From an uncultured Roseateles sp. (GTDB lineage: Bacteria > Pseudomonadota > Gammaproteobacteria > Burkholderiales > Burkholderiaceae): DNA of 64,000 bases. The translations under genes and the position numbers were made by a program. Shown piece after piece: positions 17,821 to 28,777 of the stretch. How positions within the stretch are numbered: position 1 is the first letter of the stretch; each line of letters opens with the position of its first letter. The stretch covers positions 1 through 64,000 of the forward strand of contig CAMPJJ010000015.1 of assembly GCA_946886855.1 (NCBI GenBank), given 5' to 3'. The notes under the pieces are model-generated. The model was not told the origin of the DNA. It did no database searches and saw nothing but the letters and a program-made list of their open reading frames with translations.

Positions 17821-17845
17821 AACGACCTCTATTCAAGAGGTCGTT
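17821..17845 (-). terminator. Rho-independent terminator of the chemoreceptor gene
   Basis: ACGACCTCT at 17822-17830 pairs with AGAGGTCGT at 17836-17844 around the loop ATTCA, extendable by an A-T pair. On the minus strand the stem is followed by TTTTGCTTT. It lies 9 bp after the stop codon of the methyl-accepting chemotaxis gene. Confidence 0.85.
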
Positions 17846-17853
17846 GCGCGAGA

Positions 17854-19731
17854 TCAAAAAGTTTCCCAATCGCCGTCGGGAGCCGCTGTTGCGCTGGGTC
17901 CCGATGGGGCTGGCGCCGCCGGTTTTGGTGGATGCGACGCGGTGGGCGCTTTCGCTGTGGGCACCTTGGTGACAGGTCTTGCCACGGGTTTCGGCGTGGA
18001 CGTCTTGGCCGCGGGCTTGGCGACCGGCGTCTTGGTCGCGGAGGCCGTCGACGGCTTCGGGGCCAGCGGCGTCTTCGCGACGGACGTCGCCACGGGACGC
18101 GGCGCGGCGGCAGGCCTTGCCACCGGTGCCGGCGAGCGAGTAATCGGCGCCGGCGCCGCGATGGCGTCCATCGCATCTCCGGGCTTCGGCTTGGGATCGC
18201 TGACCTTGAAGTGCCCCACCAGCGCGGTGAGCTTGCGCGCCTGCTCGCTGAGCGATTCGGCCGCGGCCGCCGATTCCTCGACCAGCGCGGCGTTCTGCTG
18301 CGTCATCTGGTCCAGCTGCGCCACCGACCCGTTGACGCTGCCGATGCCCTGACTCTGCTCCACCGTGCTCGCGCTGATCTCACCGATGATGTCCGACACG
18401 CGCTGCACGCTGGCGACGATCTCGTTCATCGTCGCGCCGGCGTCGCGCACCTGCTGCGAGCCGACTTCCACCTTGGTCACGCTGTCGCCGATCAGCGCCT
18501 TGATCTCGCGCGCCGCGCCCGCGCTGCGCTGCGCCAGCGCCCGCACCTCGGACGCCACCACCGCGAAGCCCTTGCCGTGCTCGCCCGCGCGGGCCGCCTC
18601 GACGGCCGCATTCAAGGCCAGGATGTTGGTCTGGAACGCGATGCCGTCGATGGTCCCGATGATGTCGTTGATCTTCTTGGCCGACGCGTCGATCTGCGCC
18701 ATCGTGCCCACCACGTCGCCCACCGCCGTGCCGCCGCGCGCGGCCACCGCGGCCGCGCTGCCCGCGAGCTGGTTGGCGGTGCGTGCGCTCTCGGCGCTCT
18801 GCTGCACGGTGCCGGTCAGCTGCGACAGCGACGACGCCGCCTGCTGCAGGTTGGACGCGGTCTGCTCGGTGCGCAGGCTCAAGTCCTGGTTGCCGCTGGC
18901 GATCTCCTGGCTGGCGGTCTGCATGCCGTCGGCGCTGGCGCGCACTTCGCGGATGACCTTGCGCAGCGAGCTTTTCATCGCGGCCAGCGCGCGCTGCACG
19001 TCGCCGATCTCGTCCTCGCGGTACGCGCGCTCGACGTGGAACAGGTCGCCCTCGCCGATGCGCTCGGCCTCGGACATCAGCGACTTCAGCGGCGCCGAGA
19101 TGGTGCGAACGAAATAGGCGGTGGCCAGCGCCAGCAGGCCCACGATGAGCGCCATCAGCGCCGCCACGCCCCACACCGTGCGCATGCGCTCGGCGCCTGC
19201 GGCCTCGCGCAGCGTCGCCGACCGCTTCTGCTGCAGCACGACGAACTCCTGCTGCGCGGCCAGGTACTGCTCGATCGCGGGCACGACCTTCTGCTTGAGC
19301 GCCTGGTGCGAGCCGTCGTTGTCGCCGCCGGCCTTCAGCTTGTTGGCGTCGTTGCGCGCGGCGATGTAGGCCTTGCGCTGCTCGGCGATCTTCGCCATCG
19401 CGGCCTTGTCGTCCTCGTCTTCGGCCAGCGCCTCGAGCTGCTTCTGCACCTCGTTGATCGTCTCGGTGGTGCGCGCGATGTCGGCCTTCATCGAATCGGC
19501 GACGGCGTTGTCGTTCGCGGCCAGCCCGGCCTGCACGCGGCTCGCGTTGGCCTCCGTGAGGCCGCGCCAGCGCAGGGCGAGTTCGAAACGCTGCTGCTGC
19601 CGCTCCTGTGTCACCTGGGCGACTTCCAGCAGGCTGCGTGTCCGGGACGCGGCTCCCAGCGACATGACGACCGTCATGACGGACATGACGGCGACGGGGA
19701 TCCACAGTCGCGTGGCGATGGAGAACTTCAT
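17854..19731 (-). CDS. Methyl-accepting chemotaxis protein with tethered DWETF tail
   Basis: 625-residue chemoreceptor. An N-terminal transmembrane helix ([18 protein letters not shown]) is followed by a four-helix-bundle periplasmic sensor of about 150 residues, a second transmembrane helix near 190 ([15 protein letters not shown]), a HAMP domain and a signalling domain with the hairpin-tip sequence [19 protein letters not shown]. Behind it is an unusually long Ala/Pro/Lys/Thr-rich linker of about 100 residues ending in Asp-Trp-Glu-Thr-Phe. This resembles the NWETF pentapeptide that recruits the CheR methyltransferase and CheB. Ligand unknown. The start at 19731 was chosen because the membrane segment begins there. 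The gene is monocistronic with its own terminator. Confidence 0.92.
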   Translation of the reverse strand: MKFSIATRLWIPVAVMSVMTVVMSLGAASRTRSLLEVAQVTQERQQQRFELALRWRGLTEANASRVQAGLAANDNAVADSMKADIARTTETINEVQKQLEALAEDEDDKAAMAKIAEQRKAYIAARNDANKLKAGGDNDGSHQALKQKVVPAIEQYLAAQQEFVVLQQKRSATLREAAGAERMRTVWGVAALMALIVGLLALATAYFVRTISAPLKSLMSEAERIGEGDLFHVERAYREDEIGDVQRALAAMKSSLRKVIREVRASADGMQTASQEIASGNQDLSLRTEQTASNLQQAASSLSQLTGTVQQSAESARTANQLAGSAAAVAARGGTAVGDVVGTMAQIDASAKKINDIIGTIDGIAFQTNILALNAAVEAARAGEHGKGFAVVASEVRALAQRSAGAAREIKALIGDSVTKVEVGSQQVRDAGATMNEIVASVQRVSDIIGEISASTVEQSQGIGSVNGSVAQLDQMTQQNAALVEESAAAAESLSEQARKLTALVGHFKVSDPKPKPGDAMDAIAAPAPITRSPAPVARPAAAPRPVATSVAKTPLAPKPSTASATKTPVAKPAAKTSTPKPVARPVTKVPTAKAPTASHPPKPAAPAPSGPSATAAPDGDWETF

Positions 19732-19913
19732 CGGTCCGGAGCCTTGTTGTTGTGTCGACGGCGTCGCCCCGGGGTGGTGCGACGAGCCTCGATTCAATCC
19801 TAAATCGGCTGTCCGGTGCACCGGCTTGAGGACAAACACTGCTAACCTGCCGCCCAGTCCCTCATGTCACCGACATTTCCCCCAAGTACTCCACACTTGC
19901 TGGCATCTCCCCC

Positions 19914-20696
19914 ATGAGCTTCCTGGCCATCGACATCGGCAACACCCGCCTCAAGTGGGCGCTCTATGCCGGCCCGCAACCGGGCAGTCCGATGCTGGCG
20001 CACGGCGCGCAGTTCCTGGAGAACATCGAGACGCTGGCCGAGAACGACTGGGCGAAGCTGCCGGCGGCGCCGGGCAGCATGCTCGGCAGCAACGTGGCCG
20101 GCGACGCGATGCGGCATCGCGTCGAGGAGCAGATGGAGGAGATCTGGGACATCGAGCCGCGTTGGGTGGCCTCGTCGGCGCAGGCCGGCGGCGTCACCAA
20201 CGGGTACGACCATCCCGGACGCCTGGGCGCGGACCGCTTCGTCGCGCTGATCGGCGCGCGCCACCATGTGCTGGCGCGCGGACGCGGGCAAGCGCCGAAA
20301 CCGGCGCTGGTGGTGATGGTGGGCACCGCGGTGACGGTCGACGCGCTCGACGCGGACGGGCGTTTCCTCGGCGGCCTGATCCTGCCGGGCCACGGGATCA
20401 TGCTGCGTTCGCTGGAAGGCGGCACCGCCGGCCTGCGCGTGCCGACCGGCGAGGTGCGGGAGTTCCCGACCAACACCTCGGACGCGCTCACCAGCGGCGG
20501 CAACTACGCGATCACCGGCGCGATCGAGCGCATGCATCGCCACATCCTGAAGCGCTGCGGTCAGGCGCCGGTCACGCTGATGACTGGCGGCGCGGGCTGG
20601 AAGGTCTCGCCCGCGCTGGACATCCCGCACGAGCTGATCGACTCGCTGATCTTCGACGGGCTGCTGGCGCTGCAGGCGCATCGGCTGGCGCTCTGA
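19914..20696 (+). CDS. coaX: Type III pantothenate kinase
   Basis: Catalyses ATP-dependent phosphorylation of pantothenate, the first step of coenzyme A synthesis, 260 residues, cytoplasmic. It has the ASKHA-fold phosphate loop [15 protein letters not shown] at the N-terminus, the [13 protein letters not shown] pantothenate region near residue 105, [10 protein letters not shown] near 140 and [11 protein letters not shown] near 155. It is divergent from the chemoreceptor gene. In many relatives a biotin ligase gene birA precedes coaX; here it does not. Confidence 0.95.
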   Translation: MSFLAIDIGNTRLKWALYAGPQPGSPMLAHGAQFLENIETLAENDWAKLPAAPGSMLGSNVAGDAMRHRVEEQMEEIWDIEPRWVASSAQAGGVTNGYDHPGRLGADRFVALIGARHHVLARGRGQAPKPALVVMVGTAVTVDALDADGRFLGGLILPGHGIMLRSLEGGTAGLRVPTGEVREFPTNTSDALTSGGNYAITGAIERMHRHILKRCGQAPVTLMTGGAGWKVSPALDIPHELIDSLIFDGLLALQAHRLAL

Positions 20697-20796
20697 CTTC
20701 GCGCCGTCGCCTGTCCCCTCGCTCCGGGACGATGCGGGCTGGCCCCTGCGTGTGACACTGGCTTCGTCCGTCACCGTTGACTCCAGGGAGCATCGA

Positions 20797-21120
20797 ATGA
20801 GCGAGATGAAGACCGTGTTGCCGCTGATCGCCGCTGTCTTCGGCACGGCGGTGTCGATAACGCTCGGAGGTTGCGCGACCTCCCACCGCCAGTGGGAGAA
20901 GGCCGACGCGCCGATGTCGCAGGTCGAGAAGGACAAGGCCGAATGCGACTACGAGGCCAAGGCCGCGACCGCGAGTTATTCGACGGCCAGCTCCGGCAAG
21001 GAGAGCGGCAGCGAATCGATGGGCAGGGCGGTCGGCGACGGCATCGTCATCGCCGAGAAGCGCATCGAGCTGACCAACGAGTGCATGAAGGTGCGCGGGT
21101 ACCGGCCGCGGCCCTCCTGA
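20797..21120 (+). CDS. Small putative lipoprotein
   Basis: 107-residue protein of unknown function. The hydrophobic N-terminus ends in the lipobox-like LGGC (Cys near residue 26), predicting a lipid-anchored envelope protein. The mature part contains CDYEAKAATASYSTAS and IELTNECMKVRGY, a pattern of small lipoproteins in Burkholderiales with two further Cys. The ATG at 20797 has AGGGAG with a 6-nt spacer. It is about 100 bp after coaX on the same strand. Confidence 0.75.
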   Translation: MSEMKTVLPLIAAVFGTAVSITLGGCATSHRQWEKADAPMSQVEKDKAECDYEAKAATASYSTASSGKESGSESMGRAVGDGIVIAEKRIELTNECMKVRGYRPRPS

Positions 21121-21123
21121 AGC

Positions 21124-21519
21124 TCACACGTCGACCTTGAATCCGAGGTCGATCTCCGACGCCGGCACGCCGCCGCGCAGGCCCCAGTTCTCGCGTTCGA
21201 CCTCGTTGAGCGTGATCGTGATGTGGTCGGCGGGAATGTCGAGCGCACTCAGGCGCTCGACGATGCTGCGATAGAGGCGACGCTTCGCCTCGATCGTCCG
21301 GCCGGCGAAGCCGGTGACCGTGACCAGGGTGTAGCACTCAGGGCGCGACAGACGCGGCGGGTAGATGAACCGGTGCGGCTCGTAGGCGACGAGGCGCACG
21401 CAGCGGTCTTCCGCCGGGATCTTGAAGCCTTCGATCAGCGCGTCCTGCACGGCCTCGATCAACTGGACTTCCTGCTCCTGAGAGTAGGCGCGGCGGACTT
21501 CGATGAGGGTGCTCGGCAT
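21124..21519 (-). CDS. Tautomerase superfamily protein
   Basis: 131 residues. The protein starts Met-Pro (MPSTLIEVRRAYS), placing Pro at the mature N-terminus as in 4-oxalocrotonate tautomerase-type enzymes, where it is the catalytic base. The block VRLVAYEPHRF near residue 45 and the C-terminal NWGLRGG match the tautomerase_2 group. Longer in-frame starts (to 21714) would bury the Pro, so this start is preferred. Substrate unknown. It converges with the lipoprotein gene with only 3 bp between stops. Confidence 0.8.
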   Translation of the reverse strand: MPSTLIEVRRAYSQEQEVQLIEAVQDALIEGFKIPAEDRCVRLVAYEPHRFIYPPRLSRPECYTLVTVTGFAGRTIEAKRRLYRSIVERLSALDIPADHITITLNEVERENWGLRGGVPASEIDLGFKVDV

Positions 21520-21721
21520 GGGCGCGGCGGTGGAGGGCGACGGGCCCAGCTTATCGCGACCCAGGCGGAGAGAGACGTGGAAGTGCGGCATGACGGATCG
21601 GTGTCCACTCGTTGAGGAGACGCCAATGTCGTCATGCCCTTCGAGGGCAGCATGAGCCCGCGGTGAGGTCGGTGTGAAGTCGGACGCCCCCCGCCGACGT
21701 CCTCGGCCCTTCATCGACGCT

Positions 21722-22141
21722 TCAGCGGCTCACCACGTGCTTGCTCTGGAAGTCGACCGGCACCGACGTGTGCTGATGGACGACACGCCACGTGCCGCCC
21801 TCGTTGCGCAGAAGCACCGTGAGACGGTTCTCCGTGGACCTCAACGGCTGCCCATCCGCATCGAGCGCCGCGAATGCGAGCGTCGCCGAACCGCCGGCCA
21901 CGTGCGCATCGTGCCAGGTCTTGACGTCCTTGGCCGTCACACGCACGCGGACGTCCTGGATGCCTGCGAACCAGCCGGCGATCATGCCCGCCCAGTCTTC
22001 GCGACCAGCGAACTCCCAGCGGTCCCAGCTGTCGAAGACCTGGACGTCTTCGGCATACAGGTCGACGAAGCGCTGCAGATCGCGGTCGAAGACCGCGGCG
22101 GCGTAGTCGCGCAGGAAGGTGTGAACGGGATCGTCGGTCAT
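21722..22141 (-). CDS. NTF2-like/SnoaL-type protein
   Basis: 139 residues with the cone-shaped NTF2-like fold pattern: an N-terminal helix pair (FLRDYAAAVFDRDLQRFVDLYAEDVQVF), a central Trp-rich section (DSWDRWEFAGRE) and C-terminal strands (ENRLTVLLRNEGGTWRVVHQH). The family includes isomerase-like and ligand-binding proteins; no function can be assigned. The ATG at 22141 has AGGAG with a suitable spacer. It may form a small operon with the neighbouring membrane protein gene upstream. Confidence 0.75.
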   Translation of the reverse strand: MTDDPVHTFLRDYAAAVFDRDLQRFVDLYAEDVQVFDSWDRWEFAGREDWAGMIAGWFAGIQDVRVRVTAKDVKTWHDAHVAGGSATLAFAALDADGQPLRSTENRLTVLLRNEGGTWRVVHQHTSVPVDFQSKHVVSR

Positions 22142-22243
22142 CGCGGGCTCCTGGAGTTCATCGAAGGGAGATGACGAACGACGAACGGGATCGGCGGTTT
22201 TCGACATTGGCCGTTCGAAGAGGTTCCGCTCGGTCCGGTGCCA

Positions 22244-22492
22244 TCACCGCACGCGCTGCTGATGCCGCGCCCAGTCGCGTTTCCACGCCACGACGTTGTA
22301 CAGCAGCACCGAGGCCGACGTCGCCCAGAACATGCCGAGCCAGATGCCGACGACCTTCAGCGTGAAGGCCATGTCGCCGTCGCAGCGGCCGATGGCGTTG
22401 CAGGGAGACGGGACGTAGACGTCAATGAGCAGGGCGGTCGAGACGTTCCACATCAGCAGCCCGATGAGCACGGAAGCGAGAAAGCGGTTCAT
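22244..22492 (-). CDS. Small membrane protein of unknown function
   Basis: 82 residues with two hydrophobic segments: FLASVLIGLLMWNVSTALLI near the N-terminus and a second from about residue 44 (FTLKVVGIWLGMFWATSAS). Between them is a short exported loop with two Cys (CNAIGRC), which could form a disulfide. The start is uncertain; the ATG chosen lies directly before the first membrane segment. I do not recognise the family. Confidence 0.6.
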   Translation of the reverse strand: MNRFLASVLIGLLMWNVSTALLIDVYVPSPCNAIGRCDGDMAFTLKVVGIWLGMFWATSASVLLYNVVAWKRDWARHQQRVR

Positions 22493-22645
22493 GGCGAGAC
22501 GAGTCCTTTCCTGAGGTGAAGGACCCAGTCTCGCCATGGGGTTCGAACTCAGCATGAGCCCTGTGTGAGCTCAGGGTGAAGTCGTCGGACGCTGCACACC
22601 GGGGGCGACCTCGGGGAAGACGGAGCGCCGCCGCTGCGGCAGCCC

Positions 22646-23995
<1,350 letters not shown>

Positions 23996-24080
23996 TGGAG
24001 CCCCTCGTTCGATGGGACCATCGGCCGATCCCCCGAGGGGATGGCCACTTGCTTGGGGCGGCCCGGCGCCGTGTGGCTGT

Positions 24081-24641
24081 TCATTCGAGGACCTCGATCG
24101 TGTGGTTGCCGTTGGTGTAGATGCAGATCTCGCCGGCGATGACCAGCGACTGCTTGACGATGTCCACCGCGCTCAGTTCGCTGTGGTTGAGCAGCGCCTT
24201 CGCCGCCGCCTGCGCGTAGGCGCCGCCGCTGCCGATGGCGACGATGCCCTGCTCGGGCTCCAGCACGTCGCCGTTGCCGGTGATGATCAGCGAGGCGGTG
24301 CGATCGGCCACCGCGAGCATCGCCTCCAGCCGCCGCAGCACGCGATCGGTGCGCCAGTCCCGCGTCAGCTCCACCGCCGCGCGCACGAGGTTGCCCTCGT
24401 ACTTCTCCAGCTTCGCCTCGAAACGCTCGAACAGCGTGAACGCGTCCGCCGTCGCACCGGCGAAGCCCGCCAGCACCTGGTTCTTGTGGAGCTTGCGCAC
24501 CTTGCGCGCCGTGGACTTCACGACGATGGTGCCCAGCGTCACCTGGCCGTCGCCGCCGATCGCGACCTGGTTGCCGCGGCGCACGCTGACGATGGTGGTG
24601 CCGTGGTACGGCGGAAGCGGGGAGGAGTGGTCTTGCGACAT
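24081..24641 (-). CDS. hslV: ATP-dependent protease peptidase subunit HslV
   Basis: Threonine peptidase of the HslUV proteasome-like complex, 186 residues. A propeptide of 14 residues ends in HG, before the catalytic TTIVSVRR. The conserved GDGQVTLG and the C-terminal [12 protein letters not shown] are present. It precedes hslU, and heat-shock control is expected from other species, although I did not identify a sigma-32 promoter. Confidence 0.97.
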   Translation of the reverse strand: MSQDHSSPLPPYHGTTIVSVRRGNQVAIGGDGQVTLGTIVVKSTARKVRKLHKNQVLAGFAGATADAFTLFERFEAKLEKYEGNLVRAAVELTRDWRTDRVLRRLEAMLAVADRTASLIITGNGDVLEPEQGIVAIGSGGAYAQAAAKALLNHSELSAVDIVKQSLVIAGEICIYTNGNHTIEVLE

Positions 24642-24805
24642 GGGGGATCCGACCTCTGGAACGCGTTGGACGTCTGGAACGTCATGACCGTCTCACGTGG
24701 GTTCCCTCGGGGGAATCACAAGGTGGGGAGACGCTGAGGAAAAGCCTGCGGCACCGCGTGTGCGAATGCCGATTGACGGGGTCGATGATCGGACATCTGA
24801 AAGCA

Positions 24806-24828
24806 CAACGGGGCCAGAGGCCCCGTTG
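24806..24828 (-). terminator. Hairpin terminator after the STAS-like gene
   Basis: CAACGGGGCC and GGCCCCGTTG form a perfect 10-bp stem around the loop AGA. On the minus strand it is followed by TGCTTT, a poor U-tract, so efficiency is uncertain. It separates the 24869-26632 gene from hslV. Confidence 0.65.
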
Positions 24829-24868
24829 CTGCGTCGGTTGAACGCGAAGATCGATGCCGCCGGCGGCG

Positions 24869-26632
24869 TCAGACGTGCCGGACCTTGACCCGGGCGTGTT
24901 CGTTGATGCCCATCGCGCCGAAGAACAGCGCCACCAGCCGGTGCGCATCGCTGAACTGCACCGCGCGGTTCTCGCTGCGTCGCGCCAGCACCCAGTTGAG
25001 CAGGTCGCCCGCGGCCATGAAGTCCAGGCGGATCAGCTTCGGGCAGGCGATCGTCACGAGAGAGGCGCCGCCCAGCTGCTCGGTCATCAAGGCCAGCGTC
25101 TCGCTGATGTCGCCGCTGAGCTGGCCGGACAGTTCCATCAGCGCCGCGGTGTTGACCGCGTCGGTCATCGTCGACTCGAGGAAGGCGATGCCGGTGTCCA
25201 TCGCCGCCGGCTGGATGGACGACGGCGAGCTCGTCGACAGCGCATTGCCGCTGATGCGGACGTGGCACAAGGCCTTTTCCCAGCTCGGCGGCGAGACCTC
25301 GTAGGTCACGCAGTAGTCGATGGCGACCTCGTCGAACTGGTCCGGACGGTTGGCCAGGCGCAGCGCTTCCAGGCGCAGCATCCAGAGGATGGGGTCCGCG
25401 TCGCGGCTGCCCACCGGCGCCTGCTCGCGCAGCACCTGGAAGAAGTGGTCGCCCGACAGCCAGCGCAGGTCCAGCGCCTGCTGGGCCCACGCCCGGAACA
25501 GGTCGCGCAGCTTGGCGCAGGCCTCCATGTCGATCTGGCGCAGCGGCGCCCAGTCGATCACCCACGGCATCGGCAGGTTCTCGCAGCGCGTGCGCATCTG
25601 CGTCACCGCCTCGACGTCCAGGTATTCCGGGGTGGTCCAGGAGACGCTGCTCGCGCGGCCGCGCGGGGCGCGCTCCGCCTGCACCGCCTCGGCCACCAGC
25701 TTGGGCAGCGAGAACCATTGCGGCGACGACAGCCCGAACTGCTGGGCGTAGTCGTTGGCCAGGTGCTCGAACTTGCCCTGCTGGCCGGTCGCCCGGTACA
25801 GGTCGAACAGCACCAGCCAGGTCTCGGCGTGCTCATGGCGCGCGCCCCCCTGGCGGGTCAGGTCGATCAGGCTGCGTTCGCAGTGTTCGTAGTCGGCGTT
25901 GGCGAAGGCGATGACCGCCTCGTCCAGCTCGGCGTCATGGACGACCTCGCTGACCTCGACCTGCGGATCCGCGACGCGGAAGCTCAGCGTCGGGATTTCC
26001 TTCTTCAATTCGGGAATCGGTGCCGGGGCGCCCGCCGGCGACGGCGGCGCGATGCCGGCGCCCATCGAGGCGGCCGCCGGCGCGGGCGACAGGTCCAGGC
26101 GTTCGATCTGGGCCGGCGGCGCGTGGTCGGAAACCCGCGCGCCGATCTGGCCGAGCTGGTCCGCCGGCTGCGTCGCCGCGAAGTTGACCGGACGGGTGCT
26201 GGTCTCGAAGAAGCCGGGCGGATGCTGCCCCTGGACCTGCGTCGGCACGAAGCCCTCGCCGACCATCTGCTGCTCGATCTGGTCGATCTTGGCCTTCACC
26301 GTGCCGTCGTCGCGCCGCACGCCCTGGATCTCGCTGATGCGGCCCAGTTCGTCGATGCCCGAGGTGGCATGGCCGCCCAGGGCGGCCAGCTGCTCGGGGG
26401 TCAGGCCTTCACGGCGGATCTTGCGCAGCATGTCGAGCTCGCGCTTGCGCACGAAGTCGTTGCGGCGCTTGCGCTCCACCATCGCCCGCAGCTCGGCCTT
26501 CGCGGCGTCGGCCTCGGGGTCGTCCTGGCGCGAGTTGATCTCCGCCCAGTCGGTCGTCGGATTGGCGACGAATCGCGCCACCTTGCGGAAGAAGCTCTCG
26601 CCTTCTTTGGTGCCGTCTTTGGGGTCGGACAT
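24869..26632 (-). CDS. Conserved protein with C-terminal STAS-like domain
   Basis: 587-residue cytoplasmic protein. The N-terminal third is charged and low in complexity (helical KAELRAMVERKRRNDFVRKR region, then a Pro/Ala linker at about 160-215). The middle has TPR-like helices (LIDLTRQGG, WLVLFDLYRATGQQGKFEHL). The C-terminal 110 residues look like a STAS domain (LIRLDFMAAGDLLNWVL). I recognise this arrangement as a conserved hypothetical of Burkholderiales, usually near dksA and hslUV. Function unknown; a role in stress signalling or protein interaction is only a guess. Confidence 0.75.
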   Translation of the reverse strand: MSDPKDGTKEGESFFRKVARFVANPTTDWAEINSRQDDPEADAAKAELRAMVERKRRNDFVRKRELDMLRKIRREGLTPEQLAALGGHATSGIDELGRISEIQGVRRDDGTVKAKIDQIEQQMVGEGFVPTQVQGQHPPGFFETSTRPVNFAATQPADQLGQIGARVSDHAPPAQIERLDLSPAPAAASMGAGIAPPSPAGAPAPIPELKKEIPTLSFRVADPQVEVSEVVHDAELDEAVIAFANADYEHCERSLIDLTRQGGARHEHAETWLVLFDLYRATGQQGKFEHLANDYAQQFGLSSPQWFSLPKLVAEAVQAERAPRGRASSVSWTTPEYLDVEAVTQMRTRCENLPMPWVIDWAPLRQIDMEACAKLRDLFRAWAQQALDLRWLSGDHFFQVLREQAPVGSRDADPILWMLRLEALRLANRPDQFDEVAIDYCVTYEVSPPSWEKALCHVRISGNALSTSSPSSIQPAAMDTGIAFLESTMTDAVNTAALMELSGQLSGDISETLALMTEQLGGASLVTIACPKLIRLDFMAAGDLLNWVLARRSENRAVQFSDAHRLVALFFGAMGINEHARVKVRHV

Positions 26633-26699
26633 GCTCTAGCGGACCTTGCTCTTCGCAGTAGTGGCGGTACTTCCGGGTTCTCGGCGGACGCGGGGTGAC

Positions 26700-27350
26700 T
26701 CAGTCCCCGAACATCTTCTGCTTCAGCTCGCGGCGCTGCTGCGCCTCGAGCGACAGCGTCGCGGTCGGGCGGGCGATCAGCCGGCCCAGGCCGATCGGCT
26801 CGCCGGTCTCGTCGCAGTAGCCGTACTCGCCGCTGTCCAGGCGCGTCAGCGACTGCATGATCTTCTTCAGCAGCTTGCGCTCGCGGTCGCGGGTGCGCAG
26901 CTCCAGCGCGTGCTCTTCCTCGATCGTGGCGCGGTCGGCCGGATCGGGGACGATGGACGTGTCCTCGCGCAGGTGCTCGGTCGTCTCGCCGGCGTTGGAC
27001 AGGATGTCTTCCTTGAGCTGCGTCAGCTTCGCGCGGAAGAACTCGACCTGCTTGTCGTTCATGTATTCGGTGTCGGGCATCGCGAGCACTTCGGCATCGG
27101 ACAGTTCGGCACCGGCCTTGGTTTTCCAGGCAGAGGAGAGTTTGGGGTCGGCTTTCACGGCAGGTCGGCTGTTCTGGTTCGTTGATGTCGGGGTCGAGGG
27201 CCGGACGGGGCTGTCCAGCAGTGAGACCGTGCTGTCGGGCGCGTCCGCGTCGGCGGACTTGCCTTCCGCGGCGGCCTTGGATCCCTTGGCGGACGCCGCG
27301 GGGGTCTTGGTCGCTGCGGTCTTGGAGGCCGGGGTCTTGCTCACGTTCAC
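26700..27350 (-). CDS. dksA: RNA polymerase-binding transcription factor DksA, one-cysteine type
   Basis: Secondary-channel regulator acting with ppGpp, 216 residues. An N-terminal extension of about 85 residues is rich in Ala, Lys, Thr and Ser. It precedes the coiled-coil (EFFRAKLTQLKEDIL to RTRDRERKLLKKI), whose tip holds the acidic pair in PDPADRAT. In the globular domain the usual four zinc cysteines are reduced to one: YCDETGE has Cys and Thr, and ATLSLEAQ has Ser and Ala. It therefore probably folds without zinc, like known Cys-poor DksA proteins. It is downstream of a COG0523 GTPase gene on the same strand. Confidence 0.93.
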   Translation of the reverse strand: MNVSKTPASKTAATKTPAASAKGSKAAAEGKSADADAPDSTVSLLDSPVRPSTPTSTNQNSRPAVKADPKLSSAWKTKAGAELSDAEVLAMPDTEYMNDKQVEFFRAKLTQLKEDILSNAGETTEHLREDTSIVPDPADRATIEEEHALELRTRDRERKLLKKIMQSLTRLDSGEYGYCDETGEPIGLGRLIARPTATLSLEAQQRRELKQKMFGD

Positions 27351-27494
27351 TCTCCTAGCGGCTCTTTATACCTGCTCGACATGAGAAGCCGGGGCTTCCC
27401 GCCGTTGGCGCAGGGGCCTGGTTCGGGCGCGGCGGATTGTAGCCACCTCCGCCGCCGCGCCATCGATGGCTGTGAACCATCATTCAGTGTGGCA

Positions 27495-28655
27495 CTAAGC
27501 CAGACACCCTTCCAGCCCCTGCATGAGGATGTCCTTCGGCAAATCGATACCGATGAACACCATCTTGCTGACCTTCTTTTCATCCGGCATCCACTTCGGG
27601 CCGAGATCCGAACCCATCAGCTGGTGCACGCCCTGGAAGATGACCTTCTTGTCGGTGCCGTTCATGTGGAGCACGCCCTTGTAGCGCAGCATCTTCGGGC
27701 CATACACCTGCACGATCGCGCCAAGGAAATCCTCCAGCTTGGCCGGATTGAACGGCCGCTCCGAGCGGAAGACGAAGGACTTGACGTCGTCGTCATGGTG
27801 ATGATGGTGCGGATGGTCGCAGGCCTCGCCGGGGGCGTGGTCGTGGCCTTCATGGCCGTGGTCGTGCGCGTGACCATGGTCATGCCCGTGATCGTGCGCA
27901 TGGTCGTGGCCGTGATCGTCCACGGCCAGGAACTCCGGATCGATCTCCAGCTTGGCGTTCAGGTTGAAGCCGCGCAGGTCGAAGACGTCCTTGATCGGCA
28001 CCTCGCCGAAGTGGACCTTCGACTGCGGCGCGCGCGGGTTCATGTGCTTGAGGCGGTGCGACAGCGCGTCGACGGCGGCGGCGTCGACCAGGTCGGTCTT
28101 GCTCAGGAAAATCTGGTCGGCGAAGCCCACCTGGCGGCGCGCCTCCTGGCGCGTGTCGAGCTGGTCGTTGGCGTGCTTGACGTCGACCAGGGTCAGGATC
28201 GAGTCGAGCAGGAAGGTTTCCGCGATCTCGTCGTCCATGAAGAAGGTCTGCGCCACCGGGCCGGGGTCGGCCAGGCCGGTGGTCTCGATGACGACGCGCT
28301 CGAAGTCGAGCTCGCCCTTGCGCCGTTTCGCGGCCAGGTCGGCCAGCGTGGTGCGCAGGTCCTCGCGGATGGTGCAGCAGACGCAGCCGTTGCTCAGCTG
28401 GATGATCTGCTCCTGCGTCTCGCTGACGAGGATGTCGTTGTCGATGTTCTCCTCGCCGAACTCGTTCTCGATGACGGCGATCTTCTGGCCGTGCGCCTCG
28501 GTCAGCACGCGCTTGAGCAGCGTGGTCTTGCCCGAGCCCAGGAAGCCCGTGAGGATGGTGGCGGGGATCAGCCCGGCGGCCGGGCCCGCGGCGGCGGACG
28601 CGGCGGCAGACGTGGCGGCAGACGTGGCAGACGCGGCGGTATCAGGGGACGACAT
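27495..28655 (-). CDS. COG0523 (CobW/ZNG-like) GTPase with His-rich metal-binding region
   Basis: Putative metallochaperone GTPase, 386 residues. After an Ala/Ser-rich N-terminus it has Walker A GFLGSGKTTL, the family hallmark GCVCCTIRED (CxCC), Walker B-like ETTGLADP and the SKTDLVD nucleotide-specificity motif. A His/Asp/Gly-rich segment near residues 250-290 alternates HGHDH and HAHDHGH units before the C-terminal CobW_C domain. These features point to zinc or another transition metal. Position next to a zinc-finger-less dksA fits the known linkage of COG0523 proteins to zinc-limitation paralogues. The ATG 28655 replaces a TTG 39 bp upstream. I found no convincing Zur box. Confidence 0.9.
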   Translation of the reverse strand: MSSPDTAASATSAATSAAASAAAGPAAGLIPATILTGFLGSGKTTLLKRVLTEAHGQKIAVIENEFGEENIDNDILVSETQEQIIQLSNGCVCCTIREDLRTTLADLAAKRRKGELDFERVVIETTGLADPGPVAQTFFMDDEIAETFLLDSILTLVDVKHANDQLDTRQEARRQVGFADQIFLSKTDLVDAAAVDALSHRLKHMNPRAPQSKVHFGEVPIKDVFDLRGFNLNAKLEIDPEFLAVDDHGHDHAHDHGHDHGHAHDHGHEGHDHAPGEACDHPHHHHHDDDVKSFVFRSERPFNPAKLEDFLGAIVQVYGPKMLRYKGVLHMNGTDKKVIFQGVHQLMGSDLGPKWMPDEKKVSKMVFIGIDLPKDILMQGLEGCLA

Positions 28656-28777
28656 GATGGAAGACCAATCTGTAAGGAAGCCTGGGCCCGGCAATTGAGG
28701 GCGGATGACTGTGTTTCAAGCGAATGTCAATGTCAATCGGTTATTCTGGCGCCTCTTCAACGACGGCACACACCCCA

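Noticed and set aside
17745..17972. Small basic plus-strand frame (MSKPSKRRRRS...) near the parDE remnant
   Set aside because: It overlaps the chemoreceptor terminator and its 3' coding end; basic composition arises from the antisense of Ala/Lys codons.
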